From assembly GCA_030141605.1 (NCBI GenBank), contig JAQGDQ010000002.1, positions 744,001 to 808,000 of the forward strand: a DNA stretch of 64,000 bases, in the 5' to 3' direction. The notes beneath the pieces were generated by a model. The model saw nothing but the letters and a program-made list of their open reading frames with translations. It was not told the DNA's origin and searched no databases. The position numbers were made by a program, and so were the translations under genes. This document shows, in pieces, positions 1 through 12,100 of this stretch (the first letter of the stretch is position 1; every line of letters begins with the position of its first letter). The stretch is from Tubiluchus corallicola. Lineage: Eukaryota > Priapulida > Priapulimorpha > Priapulimorphida > Tubiluchidae.

Positions 1-184
1 TTATTTACCACTAAAATGCTGATGTGGCCAAAGTAAACACAGCAGTCACAGCCTGAGTAAATTGTCATTGAGACAAATTTCATTCTTAGCCTGAAATTAT
101 TTCTTAACTTCTTGAATTTTTAATAAATAAGGTCACTGCTATAACAATGAGATCAGCAGTTTTTAAATAATAAAATATAATAAC

Positions 185-2311
185 CAGCTTCAACAACATG
201 CTCCATGGTAGGGAATCGTTTCTTCACTCTCATGCTGATAGACTGGAACACGAGTAAAGATGTGAGATTGGCATAGCGGATCATGGTGCGCCTTATCATG
301 ATGGACTGCTCATCACTTCCCAGAACATATGCAGTTATGTACATTGCCAATCTACAAAAAACACAAAACCGTACAGGCTGCCTTACAAACAAAGAAAATG
401 GAGCACTAACTATAGAATGTATAGGCTTCAAGACCTAGTATGAAATTATTACATGTAGTGATACATCATATTAGGACATAACAAAAACATGAATGTCTCA
501 CAGTTAGAAAGCTATTTACGCAACAAAATAATTAGTGCTCAGAATCACAAAGTCACAATTTAGCACATTTGCATAAATGAGTCAGTAGATGAGTAGATTA
601 ATTTTAATGTTTACTTAAAAATAATTTAATCAATCAGAAAAGTGCATTTAACTGTATGCACTTAGAATTAGCTAGGTGTAACAGATGACCTGTGATCTAA
701 GCGAAGCAGTTTAGACTACCTAGAGGAAAGACTAGAGATATCAGACGAAGAAAACTAACTAAGTTATGTATTTAGATTTTTTATGCAAATAGCCCCCAAC
801 AAGGCCACTAACCATTCAAGATACAGCGAATAAGATTTTCTGGATGTCTGGGTGAGAATAAATTAAGGTGGAAAATGAACTACTGTAGCCGAACATAACA
901 GCTAACTAAACTATCTTTAAAGACAAGGTACAAAATAGTGACTAAACTATGAATAATTACAACAAACTACTTGGGTAAACTATTTCGAAGGATACATATT
1001 ATGTGAATAACTCACACAGACTGGCAGCTAAAATTAAAAAGTGATCAATTGCTTTTGAAAATGTCACACAGGTTGACTTAATAATATAGCGTGGGGCATA
1101 TTTTCAAAATATTAATTTGCAGTCGTATATACAAACCTGTCTGGCCACGGGATGTTCACGTACTGTTGCCACCAGCGAGTAACAACTATTGACACATAAA
1201 AACCAAGGACAAATGAGAGAGGAATGAGATCAGTGAAGTTTTCACAATACATCGATATGTTTTCAAACATCCTGAAATAATTCATAAAAAATGTTCAGTC
1301 CTTTTTACTGTTTAAAGCAAATCAGCATTAGATCTGGCTCGAAAATTTTATAACATTTTCAGGAAAATGAAAGCACAGTTGATACTATACATTTTCTGAT
1401 TACAACTTACATAACAATTAATAAAATTCATTGAATACATTACAGCTGGCAGATGTTTTATTGTTTAGAACTCTTATATGCATTTTGGTCGTTGAGCCAT
1501 ATACTATGTAAAAACCTTGAACTTGAACATATTAACACTACAAGTTTTTCAATGCCAGATCAGTACAGTACAATCACTTGACTGGAACTTTTTGTTTGAT
1601 AATGCTTTTGACCCTTACTTATGAAAAGCAAAAAAGTAAAACAAAGATAACACACCAAGGGCAGTCAAATCTGTTGTACTAGTCGTTTCCGTAGCAGAAG
1701 CAAAGGTGCTTTTTTATTTATGTACAAGTGACTACATCGTAATTTTACATAAAAAAATCAATTGAAAAAGCATAATATTGCTTAACTGTTAAAAAGCTAA
1801 AAAAATTATCTGAGTATGAATTGAGGAAACAATTTACTTGCGCTACAAACATGGATAGTCCTCATAGCTGTACCAGTCAAAAAAGCCATTAATGACAAGT
1901 TGTATTTTAAGCTTAAAAGAAATCTAGAGTTCAGTAGAACGTACAATTTTCATTCACACTACAAGCAAATACAGCACATAGTAACTTTGCTGAGCCAGGT
2001 AAAGCAGGAAAAAATAATGACTGAAGAAAGAAAGCATTGTTTTATATTTAGTAATAATAACCAATTAGGTCTATTAAGCTTTTGTGATGCTAAGTTAACC
2101 ACTGACAGGTCAACTGTAGCAGCAGCACTTACTCTTTAGAGTGGCCATTGAGAGCCAATCTGTATAGAAAACTGAGTGCAGCATAACAAGCAGCATAGAA
2201 CAACATCTCCTTGTATAAGAGCTGGTAGATACTTCCCTTCCAGTAAAGAAGCAGTCGAGAAAACCCTCCAAAACGGACGTTGGCTACCTTCAATGTGTAC
2301 GTTACGGTCAT
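185..2311 (-). CDS. Bestrophin-family chloride channel, N-terminal part (three exons, continues off left edge)
   Basis: Coding exons are 2311-2133, 1271-1137 and 351-185, joined in consistent phase, giving about 160 residues from a start [20 protein letters not shown]. This matches the strongly conserved bestrophin N-terminus. Exon 2 carries [18 protein letters not shown] followed by NIPWPD, the signature of the second helix and pore region. Exon 3 carries [10 protein letters not shown] and [13 protein letters not shown]. Bestrophins are pentameric calcium-activated anion channels of the plasma or intracellular membranes. The later helices, the calcium clasp and the cytosolic tail lie outside the window. 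The first two donors are GTAAGT and GTTTGT; the third, GTTATT, is weak, so its exact end is less sure. A 5' noncoding exon probably lies upstream, since a TAAAAGCAG acceptor-like site sits just before the ATG. The paralog (BEST1-4) cannot be assigned. Confidence 0.93.
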
Positions 2312-2984
2312 GGTGTCACTGCTTTTATATTATGTTGTACAAATAGAATTTCAAAAAAATAAATTATCACAGATAACTTGGAAGTCCCAGGAATAATGTT
2401 ATTTGTCACAGTTTCATTTTTGCTTATCTGCAAATTAATTTATATTTCGCAGTCTTAGTTACGACAGACAGCCAGCAGTCAGAACGGCAATGATTCTTTT
2501 TCTGATACATCTTGACTTATATGATGTAGCAAACGTTCAACATTCTGGAGCTAGTTAATTTTCAAGCCAACCAATTCTGAAAAAAAATTATAAACTATAA
2601 GCCTACTGCATTAATTGTCATCGTTGTTCATCACTACAAACTATGGTGACGGATGGTGGCAGTCTGTGTTGTTAATGTTTGTGATCATCATCATATCATT
2701 ATAATCAATCAGATCAATTATTGATAATAATAATACTAATATTAATAATCCATAATGATACTTGAATTTTACAAACAATACACTGCATCTCATCACTTGC
2801 CACAATGTAATAAAATTACTGATAAATGCTAAGATTAAGATTACTTAAGATATAAACATAAAATGGCAGTAAAAATCAGTACACACAAAAAGCAAAAATT
2901 TCAAAAACAGTATTCATATTAGCTGCACACTCAACATTCAGGTGACATTATAATAAATATAACATGCTTGAAAAATGCAACTCC

Positions 2985-3205
2985 ATATGAAATACGGCGG
3001 AAGCACCTAGCGTTGCTCTTAGGTGCAGCATGATTCAATAAGCGACCGCTCATCTTAGCGGATGCACTCTATTACCCACCAACGTGCAATATTTACATTG
3101 CCCAGCTGATCTGCCTAGCAACAGGCTGCATCTCACTCGAAAACGACCTATGCCTAGAAACAGCAGTTGCTGCAGCTGCGCGCTGCAATGGGTCAATAAA
3201 GCAGG
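2985..3205. promoter_or_regulatory. GC/CpG-richer block, possible bestrophin promoter or first exon
   Basis: This block stands out from AT-rich flanks by its GC content, with CpGs (gcggaagcac, agcgaccgctc, gctgcgcgctgc) and E-box-like CAGCTG motifs. It lies about 0.7 kb upstream of the bestrophin start codon. Reading it as a promoter or noncoding first exon is inference from composition and position; it could instead be an old mobile-element fragment. Confidence 0.25.
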
Positions 3206-4792
3206 AGTTTATTCAACCTTTCTGCTGTCAGGCAATTATAAAAACATTTAGTTATGGGATACCACAAGAAAAAATAATCATAAAGATCAGTAAAATTTTG
3301 AAGAGTAAAGAAAGAAGGCACAGGCAGTTAAAAAGTAACAAGTTGATGATGTAATAATTTCAAAATTGGCATTCAGCTTAATTGCGTCTCTGCTGTTGAC
3401 AAATTCATTCGACGTTAATTAATTAATACACCAGAAGGATGTAGTAGTACAACTGTATGTCCCAGATTCATTCAAATAAATCATTTTTGCATCCTATGCC
3501 AATCATATTACTCAATTACCCCCATTGTGTCACATAGTAAATAAAATTCTGCCCCTGACTTAATTATATTAAAGTTCCAAAAAAGTGCTAATTAAAAGAC
3601 AAAAAAATATCAATACATGTGGTATATGCAGTGTATGTGGACATTAAATACTTAAATGGAGAGTGGATAGTTTTCATCTTAAGTCTCTTTTTGTCAATTG
3701 GGTGCAATAAAATTATTTTCAGGATTAACTAAACAGTAACTAAATTTTTAAACAACTTGTAAATCATTGCTAAAAAGGAGAAAAGCTGCAAAAAAGTTTC
3801 ATAGAAAGCTTCATATATAGAAAACAGGCTTTAATAAAGGCGAAGTGATAATATAACACTAACACTGGTTTTCTAGGCATTCTGAATATTTGCAGCCCAA
3901 AGTCTTTCATTTTCAGCCCGACTGCGTTATTAATGCTCGAGGCAAAGCCAAGGGCGTGATGCCAAGCACTGCATTAATGTCATTATGTGTTCTTGACAGT
4001 AATTAAAATAGTAACATTACAAGATTAATTAAGTCCTAGACAAACCAGTTCAAAATAATTTGTATAGTTTGCCTGTCAATTATTGCCGTTTAGATTTGTG
4101 GATATATTTTTTTTGGGTTGTTATGAACTTTATATTTAGAGTCTAGTACTACTCTACTAATACAGTAGCGTTCGTTAGTTTCTAGCTTAACGTACATTTC
4201 TAACTGGCTTATGAAAGTGCTCTAACGATGAATCAAGTCTGCATCGAAACCTTAACATTGTGTTCGTTGCGTTATTCAGACTCAAGTTCCCCCAAAACAA
4301 ATCACACTGAAGAATCATTATTACAGTGTATATAAACGCATACGTAAATATTACACAACAATAAAAATATAATAGGAATTGTGACTTAACACCAAAGCTA
4401 TGAAGTTGAGCACAATGACCTAGAAAAGTAATTACAGATTTTTAAAGTAACAGCGTACGTCGGCCAACGTTTATTAAACTATTGATTATTGACGCACTAA
4501 TAAAATTTTAGAATTAAGTTCGTATATCATACCTATTTACTTCACGTACGGCTTACGACGTCAACTTTTCGAAAGCAAACTATAAATCTCACAACAATAA
4601 AAATGACCTGAGCTTAATGCAAACTACTAAGAACCACCGAAAAAGCCCGAAAGCTCACAACAGCTGATCGACCGATTCAATCGTTGATGTAATAGTGAAA
4701 ACTGGTTCAAACTGGCTGCGGCTGCCCGAGTAGTGCTTGACATCTGGTATGCACTAAAACCGATCCCACGAGTTTCGTTTTGCGATTCACAG

Positions 4793-4800
4793 TGACGTCA
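4793..4800. promoter_or_regulatory. Consensus CRE palindrome TGACGTCA
   Basis: A perfect 8-bp CREB/ATF site lies in the spacer between the divergent bestrophin and CDC37 genes, 260 bp left of the transposon. Promoter CREs are typically within a few hundred bases of a start site. Before the transposon inserted, this site would have been roughly 380 bp from the CDC37 ATG. Function is inferred from the motif only. Confidence 0.3.
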
Positions 4801-5060
4801 TGGGTTGCACACGTACGACGTTCAAAATCAGAACTATAGAATGAAGCCGCAATGAAATAAAATAACGACGAAAATTTTAAGCAAAAAACGTTTCAGCTTA
4901 GATTAATTTTGTTTGTAAACAAAATTAGTTTTGTCATTGTAATTTTAATTTTTGGGGAAACACAAAGAGGGTAAAAATAAAATAAACGCGAATTAAAGTG
5001 ATTGCGCCGTTACGAAAATTTCCAGCAAGCAAAGGGAAAGTGCTGTTGCTCGGAAATTCG

Positions 5061-6004
5061 TGTTGGGAGCCGTTTGGACCACTGCGCCAAGTAGACCAAT
5101 TGGTCTACATGGGCTAGCCCAAGTAGACCGCGGTCTACTTGGGCTGCCCAAGTAGGACACTAGAGACAGGTCGTGAATTCAGTCGTTAAGTGTACTGACA
5201 CCGTCCGTTGTGCTTGTTTATGTAATAATAATAATTAAAAACGTTAATACACGTTGAATAACTTATTATACATCTAATAAAATAAAAGAATTTTATTCTG
5301 AGCTGGTAGAACGGACCATATTAAATTTGGTTTCGATATTAATGTTGTTGAAGTGAAAAAACCCCACTTTTTTGCGAATTCAACATTTGTTTAAGGTATA
5401 TCATTTTTGATTTTGTCTCACTTCACAAACAGGTGATCCGTTTCACTACCTCTTGGGCAAATAATTGTTTTCTTATACGTAAACGTTCTAGCGATCTATG
5501 TGTCCTACATGGGCTAGCGAGCCATGTAGGACAGTGCCCTACATGTTACAATACTACTGATAATATTAAAATTAATTATCCTTGCTTTTCTTAAATGTTA
5601 AAAATTACTTTTTGGTGTTGTGAAGGCTTAGCAGCATCTGTCTCATTTTTAAATTTGCAATTATTTCTGTAATAACTGTGTGCAGAATTTCTCTCTTTAA
5701 AGCATTAGATACTAGGTTTAAAGTTATGATATATTAATGGAGTTAATCATAATGATGAAATTATTGTAAGAAATGCATTTGCAAATTGCCAAGGAATATC
5801 CATTTCTAAAAGAAATTTTGTTTTATGCTTTATTATGTCATAACAATACTTATAAACAATGGTAATATAAACTGGAAACAAGTTTTGCCAGAGCAAGTTT
5901 CTCGACAAAAATCGCTAGTGTCCTACTTGGGCTGCCCATGTAGGACACTACTTTTAGCGCATCAAGTGGTCTACTTGGCGCAGTGGTCCAAACGGCTCCC
6001 AACA
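5061..6004. mobile_element. Non-autonomous DNA transposon with 38-bp perfect TIRs and internal palindromes
   Basis: Positions 5061-5098 and 5967-6004 are perfect inverted repeats of 38 bp beginning TGTTGGGAGCCG. A 5-bp target duplication ATTCG flanks them at 5056-5060 and 6005-6009. The 944-bp interior has no transposase-like reading frame. It carries several palindromes built on GTAGACC and GTAGGAC: an 18-bp one at 5091-5108, a 30-bp one at 5116-5145 centred on CCGCGG, one at 5501-5533 with 12-bp arms, and one near 5916-5951 with 11-bp arms. Identical TIRs and an intact duplication indicate a recent insertion. Five-bp duplications occur in some hAT lineages and in Transib, but the termini are not Transib-like, so the superfamily is unassigned. 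The right end is 115 bp before the CDC37 ATG. Confidence 0.9.
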
Positions 6005-6119
6005 ATTCGGAATATTCGTACATTCATCGTTGGTTACAGTCAGTGTTTATCTGTGTGCGTACTCCAGTTTAATGTGCAAAATTTGACTTTCATTATAATT
6101 TAATTATCATTCAGAAATA

Positions 6120-9100
6120 ATGTCAGCTATTAATTACAGCAAGTGGGATCACATTGAGGTAAGAACTAAGATGCTTATTCTTTGACACCACTGGTCAATT
6201 GGCAAAGGGGAATCTTGTAAAACTTTTGCGGAACGGCCACGAAATGTTTAGATATTTAATTGAGCACTGTACTCAGTGATAATTTAGTTTGTATTTTGTG
6301 TTTATTTTGTTATTAGTATAATAAGTAGATTTGTGACTGCCTTGTGTTTCAACAAAAGTAAAAATTCTACCCGGTGCAGACTATTACCATCTTAACAACA
6401 CAACCTTTGGCTTTAAGCTAATGATACATCTTTGTTCGCAACTTGCAACGTGCTGCTCGAGGTGACATGAGCTATGTAATTTAGCATTTTATTTTCTTGT
6501 TTCGTCCCTTGGTAGTTCTCTGATAGTTCTTTGAGTTTCCAGCTTTTTAACCTTGGGTTATTTTTAAACATTTCTGAAAATTGTCATATCACTGCGTGTT
6601 TGCTCTTTTATCGTCTACAGTGCCTAGAATAACTACTTTTTAATTTAATGGTAAAGTGGAAGCTGAAATGCAAATTTGAAGCAAATAGAAATGATGTAAG
6701 CTTTATTGTCACCTCATACAACACTTATAATTGATTAAAAAATCAGTTATACATGATTTGGAAGTATTAATCTCAAACAACCTGAAGTGGAACTCGCATA
6801 TTATTATCTCTCAGACTCTCAGGCCAATAGATGCATCGGAATGATAAAACGCTGAATTTCATCACGTACTGCAAAAGTTATTATACTGCTTTATAAATTT
6901 GTAGTTAGACCAATACTTGCATATGGGTGTGTTGTTTGGTCACCATAATATGTTACTCTCAAAATGCTTTAGAAAAAACTCAGTAGAGGTGTATTAATTT
7001 GGCTTCTTACATTCACCCTGATTCTGTATCTTCTCTTGAACAACGCTGTGATCATGAAGTCTTTAGTAATAGTTTTATTTTGTATAGCTACAATTTCTTT
7101 TCTAGACTATGTGATTTATTTATGTGGACACAATTTTAAATTATTTGTACAGTACTCTCACACTAATATCAGAGCCCATTTCTTCTCTTCTCATGTTGTG
7201 GACCCTTGTAATTCTCTTAATAGTAAAACAGTTGATGCACCAAATCTGCCTCAATTTCGCAAATTGTTGAGGAGAGACCGTCAATAACCGTGTCATGGTT
7301 AGATCTCTTAGACTTCGCAAGCAAGCAAGAATGTGTCCTGTAGGGCAGGAAATATTTATTGTATGGCAGAGTTTGTTTAATCCTATTTGATACTATGAAT
7401 GATAGAAGACAGAAGAATAGATTACTTCTTAAACGAAGGAAGAGAGGAAAGTGGAATAGGGTAACGGTAATAAAATTGACTAAAGTATTCTTATAATTGC
7501 ATATTTCATCTTTTTCTGTAGTGATTTGTTCATGTAAGGACTGAGTGCCAGATAAGTTGTTAGGGAGGACATAGAGAAATATTATGAAATATCTTAAGTT
7601 TGTTACTTCACATGCATGGCAGAATTTCATATTGCATCCAAATGGGGAAACCAGCTTTTGTGTGGTTTTGTCATCAGCTAACTATCTAAAATTATTCAAT
7701 AACCACACACACATGGTAGTACACGCATACACATACACATACACACATACATATATATATATATATATACATGTTGGCTGTCTAACATATAGTAATTTCT
7801 CTGGTATGTAGGTGTGTAAGATGAGGCTACAGCACCAACAATAGCAACAACAATGTTTCAATCTACTGCCATCTCGTCGATGGTTTATTTTTTCGAAATG
7901 GGGTGACAGGGAGGAACGGGATGAAAAACCTCCAAAAGTGGCCATTTTTTGCTCATTTTTCCCAAAACTTATATCTCGTGTCTCTAGCGAACAAGCAGGG
8001 GAATGCCATCATTAATAGTTGGATAGCCTATTCAACGGTGGATGTAGTAGTGCTATTTAGAATTTACGGGAGGGCCAAGGCTTCCTGCAGTTAGCATTTT
8101 CCTGAAACCAACCTCCAGGTTTTTTGCATATTTTTGTTGAAAACCATGTAGAAAAAATGCTCTACCGGTGCCTGGTAAGGGTTCTTGGAGGGAATTTAAA
8201 ATTGTTTGGAAAAGAGGTTACCATTGACAGTGGCATCAGCAGTGAAGTGGAGGTGGGTATGGAGTGGCATGGTGGGTGTGTGGTGTGGGTAGTACGGTAT
8301 GGGTCGTATGGTGTGGGTGATGTGGTGAGTGTGGCAAAGTATGGATGGTGTGGTGTGTGGGTTGTTATTCCAGGTTTATCCACAAAATTCTTTTAATTAT
8401 TAAACTAAACATAATAATTGTTATAAGACATTAACTACATTATTATAGGTATCAGATGACGAAGATGAAACGCATCCCAACATTGATACACCTAGTTTGT
8501 TTCGATGGCGTCATCAGGCAAGAATTGAAAGAATGGAGGAGGCAAAAAAGGAAAAAGAAACCTTAAAGAAGAGTGTATCTGAGTAAGTTTTTCATTCACA
8601 TTAATTTTCACTTGGACAGATTCTGCTGGTTTTTATATTTACATTTATGTAGTATTTTTAATTTGTACTTTCTGGACAGTTGTAGTCTATGAGTCGAATC
8701 AATTGCCCCTATATATTGTAAAAAGTGTAGTGCCAGGGTGGCCAAAATGTAAACCTTTGTTGCTATTCAATCTGCAAAGTGAGTTTTACACATTAGTTCT
8801 ACAACATCTGGTATAAAGTTTTAAAGTTCATTTTATGTTTTTGTCATTAGGCATCAATCGAAAAAAGAAGAAATGAAAAGAAAAATAGCAGAAGCTGAAG
8901 AGGTAAGAGAGATTATGTAACTACTAGACCGACCCTATCCGTGGAAACAAAAACAGACTTTGTCGTGATGCATAGTTTGGTTCTAGCTAAAGTATTCTCA
9001 ATGCTGATATAGAACAGAATAACAATCTCAAAAATAACTATTACTGCTGGTCTCCCCATTTTTATTGGGCAAATAGTTATCAGTAAATATTACTGCAAAT

Positions 9101-12100
9101 TTTGTTAGTATCTCAAAATGCAACATTAATGCTGCCACAAATCATTTAGCACAATTGCAAGTCCGTGAAAGACAACTCATTTAACAACTCGGTTAATGTT
9201 GTGTTTTGTTGAAATTGCATTAATCAGCATTTTTAAGCAAGGGGTTACTGTGCTGTTTTCTAAAACTAACTAGCAAAGTTTTAGCTTCTTCTATTGATCC
9301 ACTTTAAACAAGCAAGTGTGTTCGTAAATGATATTGAAGAAGAATTAAAAGAAGTTGGGCACGCCTACTATAACTAGCGCATATTATAGTAAAAAGTTAT
9401 AAAAAACTCGAAATAATATCTGATTATTGTATGTATTGTTAGGCCAATTCCCAACAGGATGCACTAAAATACAAAACTCAGTTGGCAGAGCTAGAAAAAC
9501 AAGATACGGAGTGGAAGAAAAAAGAGGAAGAATTGGAAAAGAAGGAAAAAGTAAGATTTAATACATATTCTGGTATCGTCTAACGTAAAATAATAATTCA
9601 ACTAACAGTTATTATTATCATTAACGAAGAAATGATATATATTAGTAGACAGTAAATCTGCTAAACCATTTTGTCTTTAATGTGACTTGTGATCGAATTA
9701 AACTCACTACATCCAGTGAAAGTAAGCGTGCCGCCTACAAATTATTGTACTATAAGCATGGCCTGTAATACATATGTACATAAATTCAATTGTATTCAGT
9801 TTCATTTTTAGCTGACACCATGGAATGTGGACACTCTGAGTCACGATGCTTGGACAAAGACCATCATTAACAGGCCTGCGCCAAAACTGTCATCTGAACA
9901 ACTCACTGAAGAAGAACAAGCAGAACGTCATGTAATCTTTTTTCTGATTATTTTTTTCGTGCTGATTAATTTGCATCATTGACAATAATGTCATGATGCT
10001 TTTTATTTAATTAAAGAATTATAAAAAAATTTGACGCTCAAGCAAACTTTCTTCCCCCTCCCCTCTCTCTCTGTCTCTCTCTCTCTCTTTCTCTCTCTCT
10101 CCCTCTCCCTCCCTCCCTCTCTCTCTCTCTCTCTCTCCTCTCCCTCTCTCTCTGTTCTTTTCTTTTCTTTCTCACTTGCTCAATTGCTGTCTACCTAGTT
10201 TGCAGTTCAACCATAATCAACAGATGGTAACTTTTTTATTTTCACAGAAAGAATTTGTCAGTAAGTACGAGACGCAGGTTAAGAAATTTGGAATGATGCA
10301 GAAATGGGATGATAGCAAAGCTTATTTAAATGAGAACAAGCACCTTGTTTGTGAATACACAGCTAATTACCTCGTTATCTGGTGTGTTGATCTGCAAGTG
10401 GAGGAGGTAAATCAATATATTATAATAAATATCTTGTGTAATGAGTATAATGAATAGGGTGTCTCAGTATGTATTTCACAAAACAGCCACACTCATCACT
10501 GCCTACTTAGTGCATCTATTCAGTGCCACAAGTTTATTAGCTGTAAGCATTAAACAGAAAGTGTCTAACGAAAATATTGTTAAAAAATGAAAATTAATTC
10601 CATTTTCTATACAGGTAATCATAGACTTGCGAGCACAATCAAGATACAGAGCACAAATACATTATTTACACGTTCTCATTTTAGTTTGTGTGCAACTGCA
10701 CCTGAATACACTTCCAGAAGTTCTTGTATTGATGTGCGTGTGTGTGTGTGGGGGGGGGCAGTCGTTATCAAACATTTTAGCTTATTATTAGGCCTTTACA
10801 TTATTACAGATGTATCATTAAAAAAGCACTTTTAGGCCATTGTAATTAAAGCACTAGATATACAAAAAACAATATCAGCAGCAATAACAAGAACTCTCGT
10901 TCTTATCTTAAACTACAGCTGAAAACAGTCTACCCTATAAAATTTTGAAAGGGTACATGCTATTTTTTCAAGAATAACTTATGTGAAAGAATTATTACTG
11001 TAGAACGTAATATCGCCTTCTCGTGACTAGTTCTTGGTTATTAGATTGGCACTAGTGCCTGCATCTTGGAAATGCGTTGCACAAGAAATAGGTGCTGTAT
11101 CTCTTTTGTTCAGAGGCATTCGTTTGTGACGTAGTGCACATGTTCGGGAACTCATGCTTCAGCACAGCAGTAAACTTGAAATTTAAACTTAAACTTTGCA
11201 GAATTTTTGTGTACCATACTGAACTTCAGTATAGTGTTTGGGGTCGCCCACCATTAACTAATGTTTTTACGCTGTTACCATACTTCAAAATGGAATTGAA
11301 ATTAAAAATTATCCTATATTCCTTTAAATTAGTATACATAAGCTTCCCCGTTGAGGCGTACTTCAGATGGAACCAACTTATATGATGTAAAGGTAGCAAA
11401 AGGGTTAAGATTTACCTCCTCAATGTAATAGCCCTATTAACTTTTATCATTTTGTTGCCAGAATTCAATAAAAATTGTAGCACATTATGTAATGTAAAAG
11501 TTTAATTTAACGGAAGAGGAAAATTGTGCCTTCTCCTGTAATTCGTCTAATTGCTGTAATTCATTAAATTTAATACAATTTCATCAAGGAAATATCTGTA
11601 AAAGACAAGAAATACAAAATACTGTGATAGCTTATATTTACATAGAAAGTGGACCTGATGCATCACGTGGCACATCAGACTATAGTCATGCAGTATCTCT
11701 TGGAGCTCGCAAAGCAGTTGGATCGTGACCCAAGATCTTGTATAAATCCCTTTTTTCAAAAGTAGGTCTTTCATTTTACTATTTTTTATTTTTTAAAATA
11801 AAGTTGTGCCACTTTAATGTTGTTTTAGTATTTGGAACCTTCCGGAAAACATACAATATTGATTAAAAAACCATAGAATTGTTTTTAAGGTTGCTTGAAA
11901 AAGCTTCTAATATTACTAATAATTTTTTGCAGAATAAAAGCAGCTGACAAAACCTATATGGATGCTTTTGAAGATGAACTGAGAGCATTTAAAGAAAGAG
12001 TCAAAGACAGAGCCAATGCACGAATAGAGCGAGCAATGAAGGAATATGAGGAGGTATGTAATGTACTTATTTGCAACAGTAAAAATTGTTGTAACAGATG

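Larger units (their letters stand above)
2312..5060. other. Divergent spacer between bestrophin and CDC37, left of the transposon
   Basis: No conserved coding sequence was found on either strand. It is mostly AT-rich with a degenerate AAT/CAT-type tract around 2680-2755. It should contain the 5' noncoding exon and promoter of bestrophin and the upstream part of the CDC37 promoter. Two candidate regulatory spots, a GC-rich block and a CRE palindrome, are listed separately. Confidence 0.5.
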
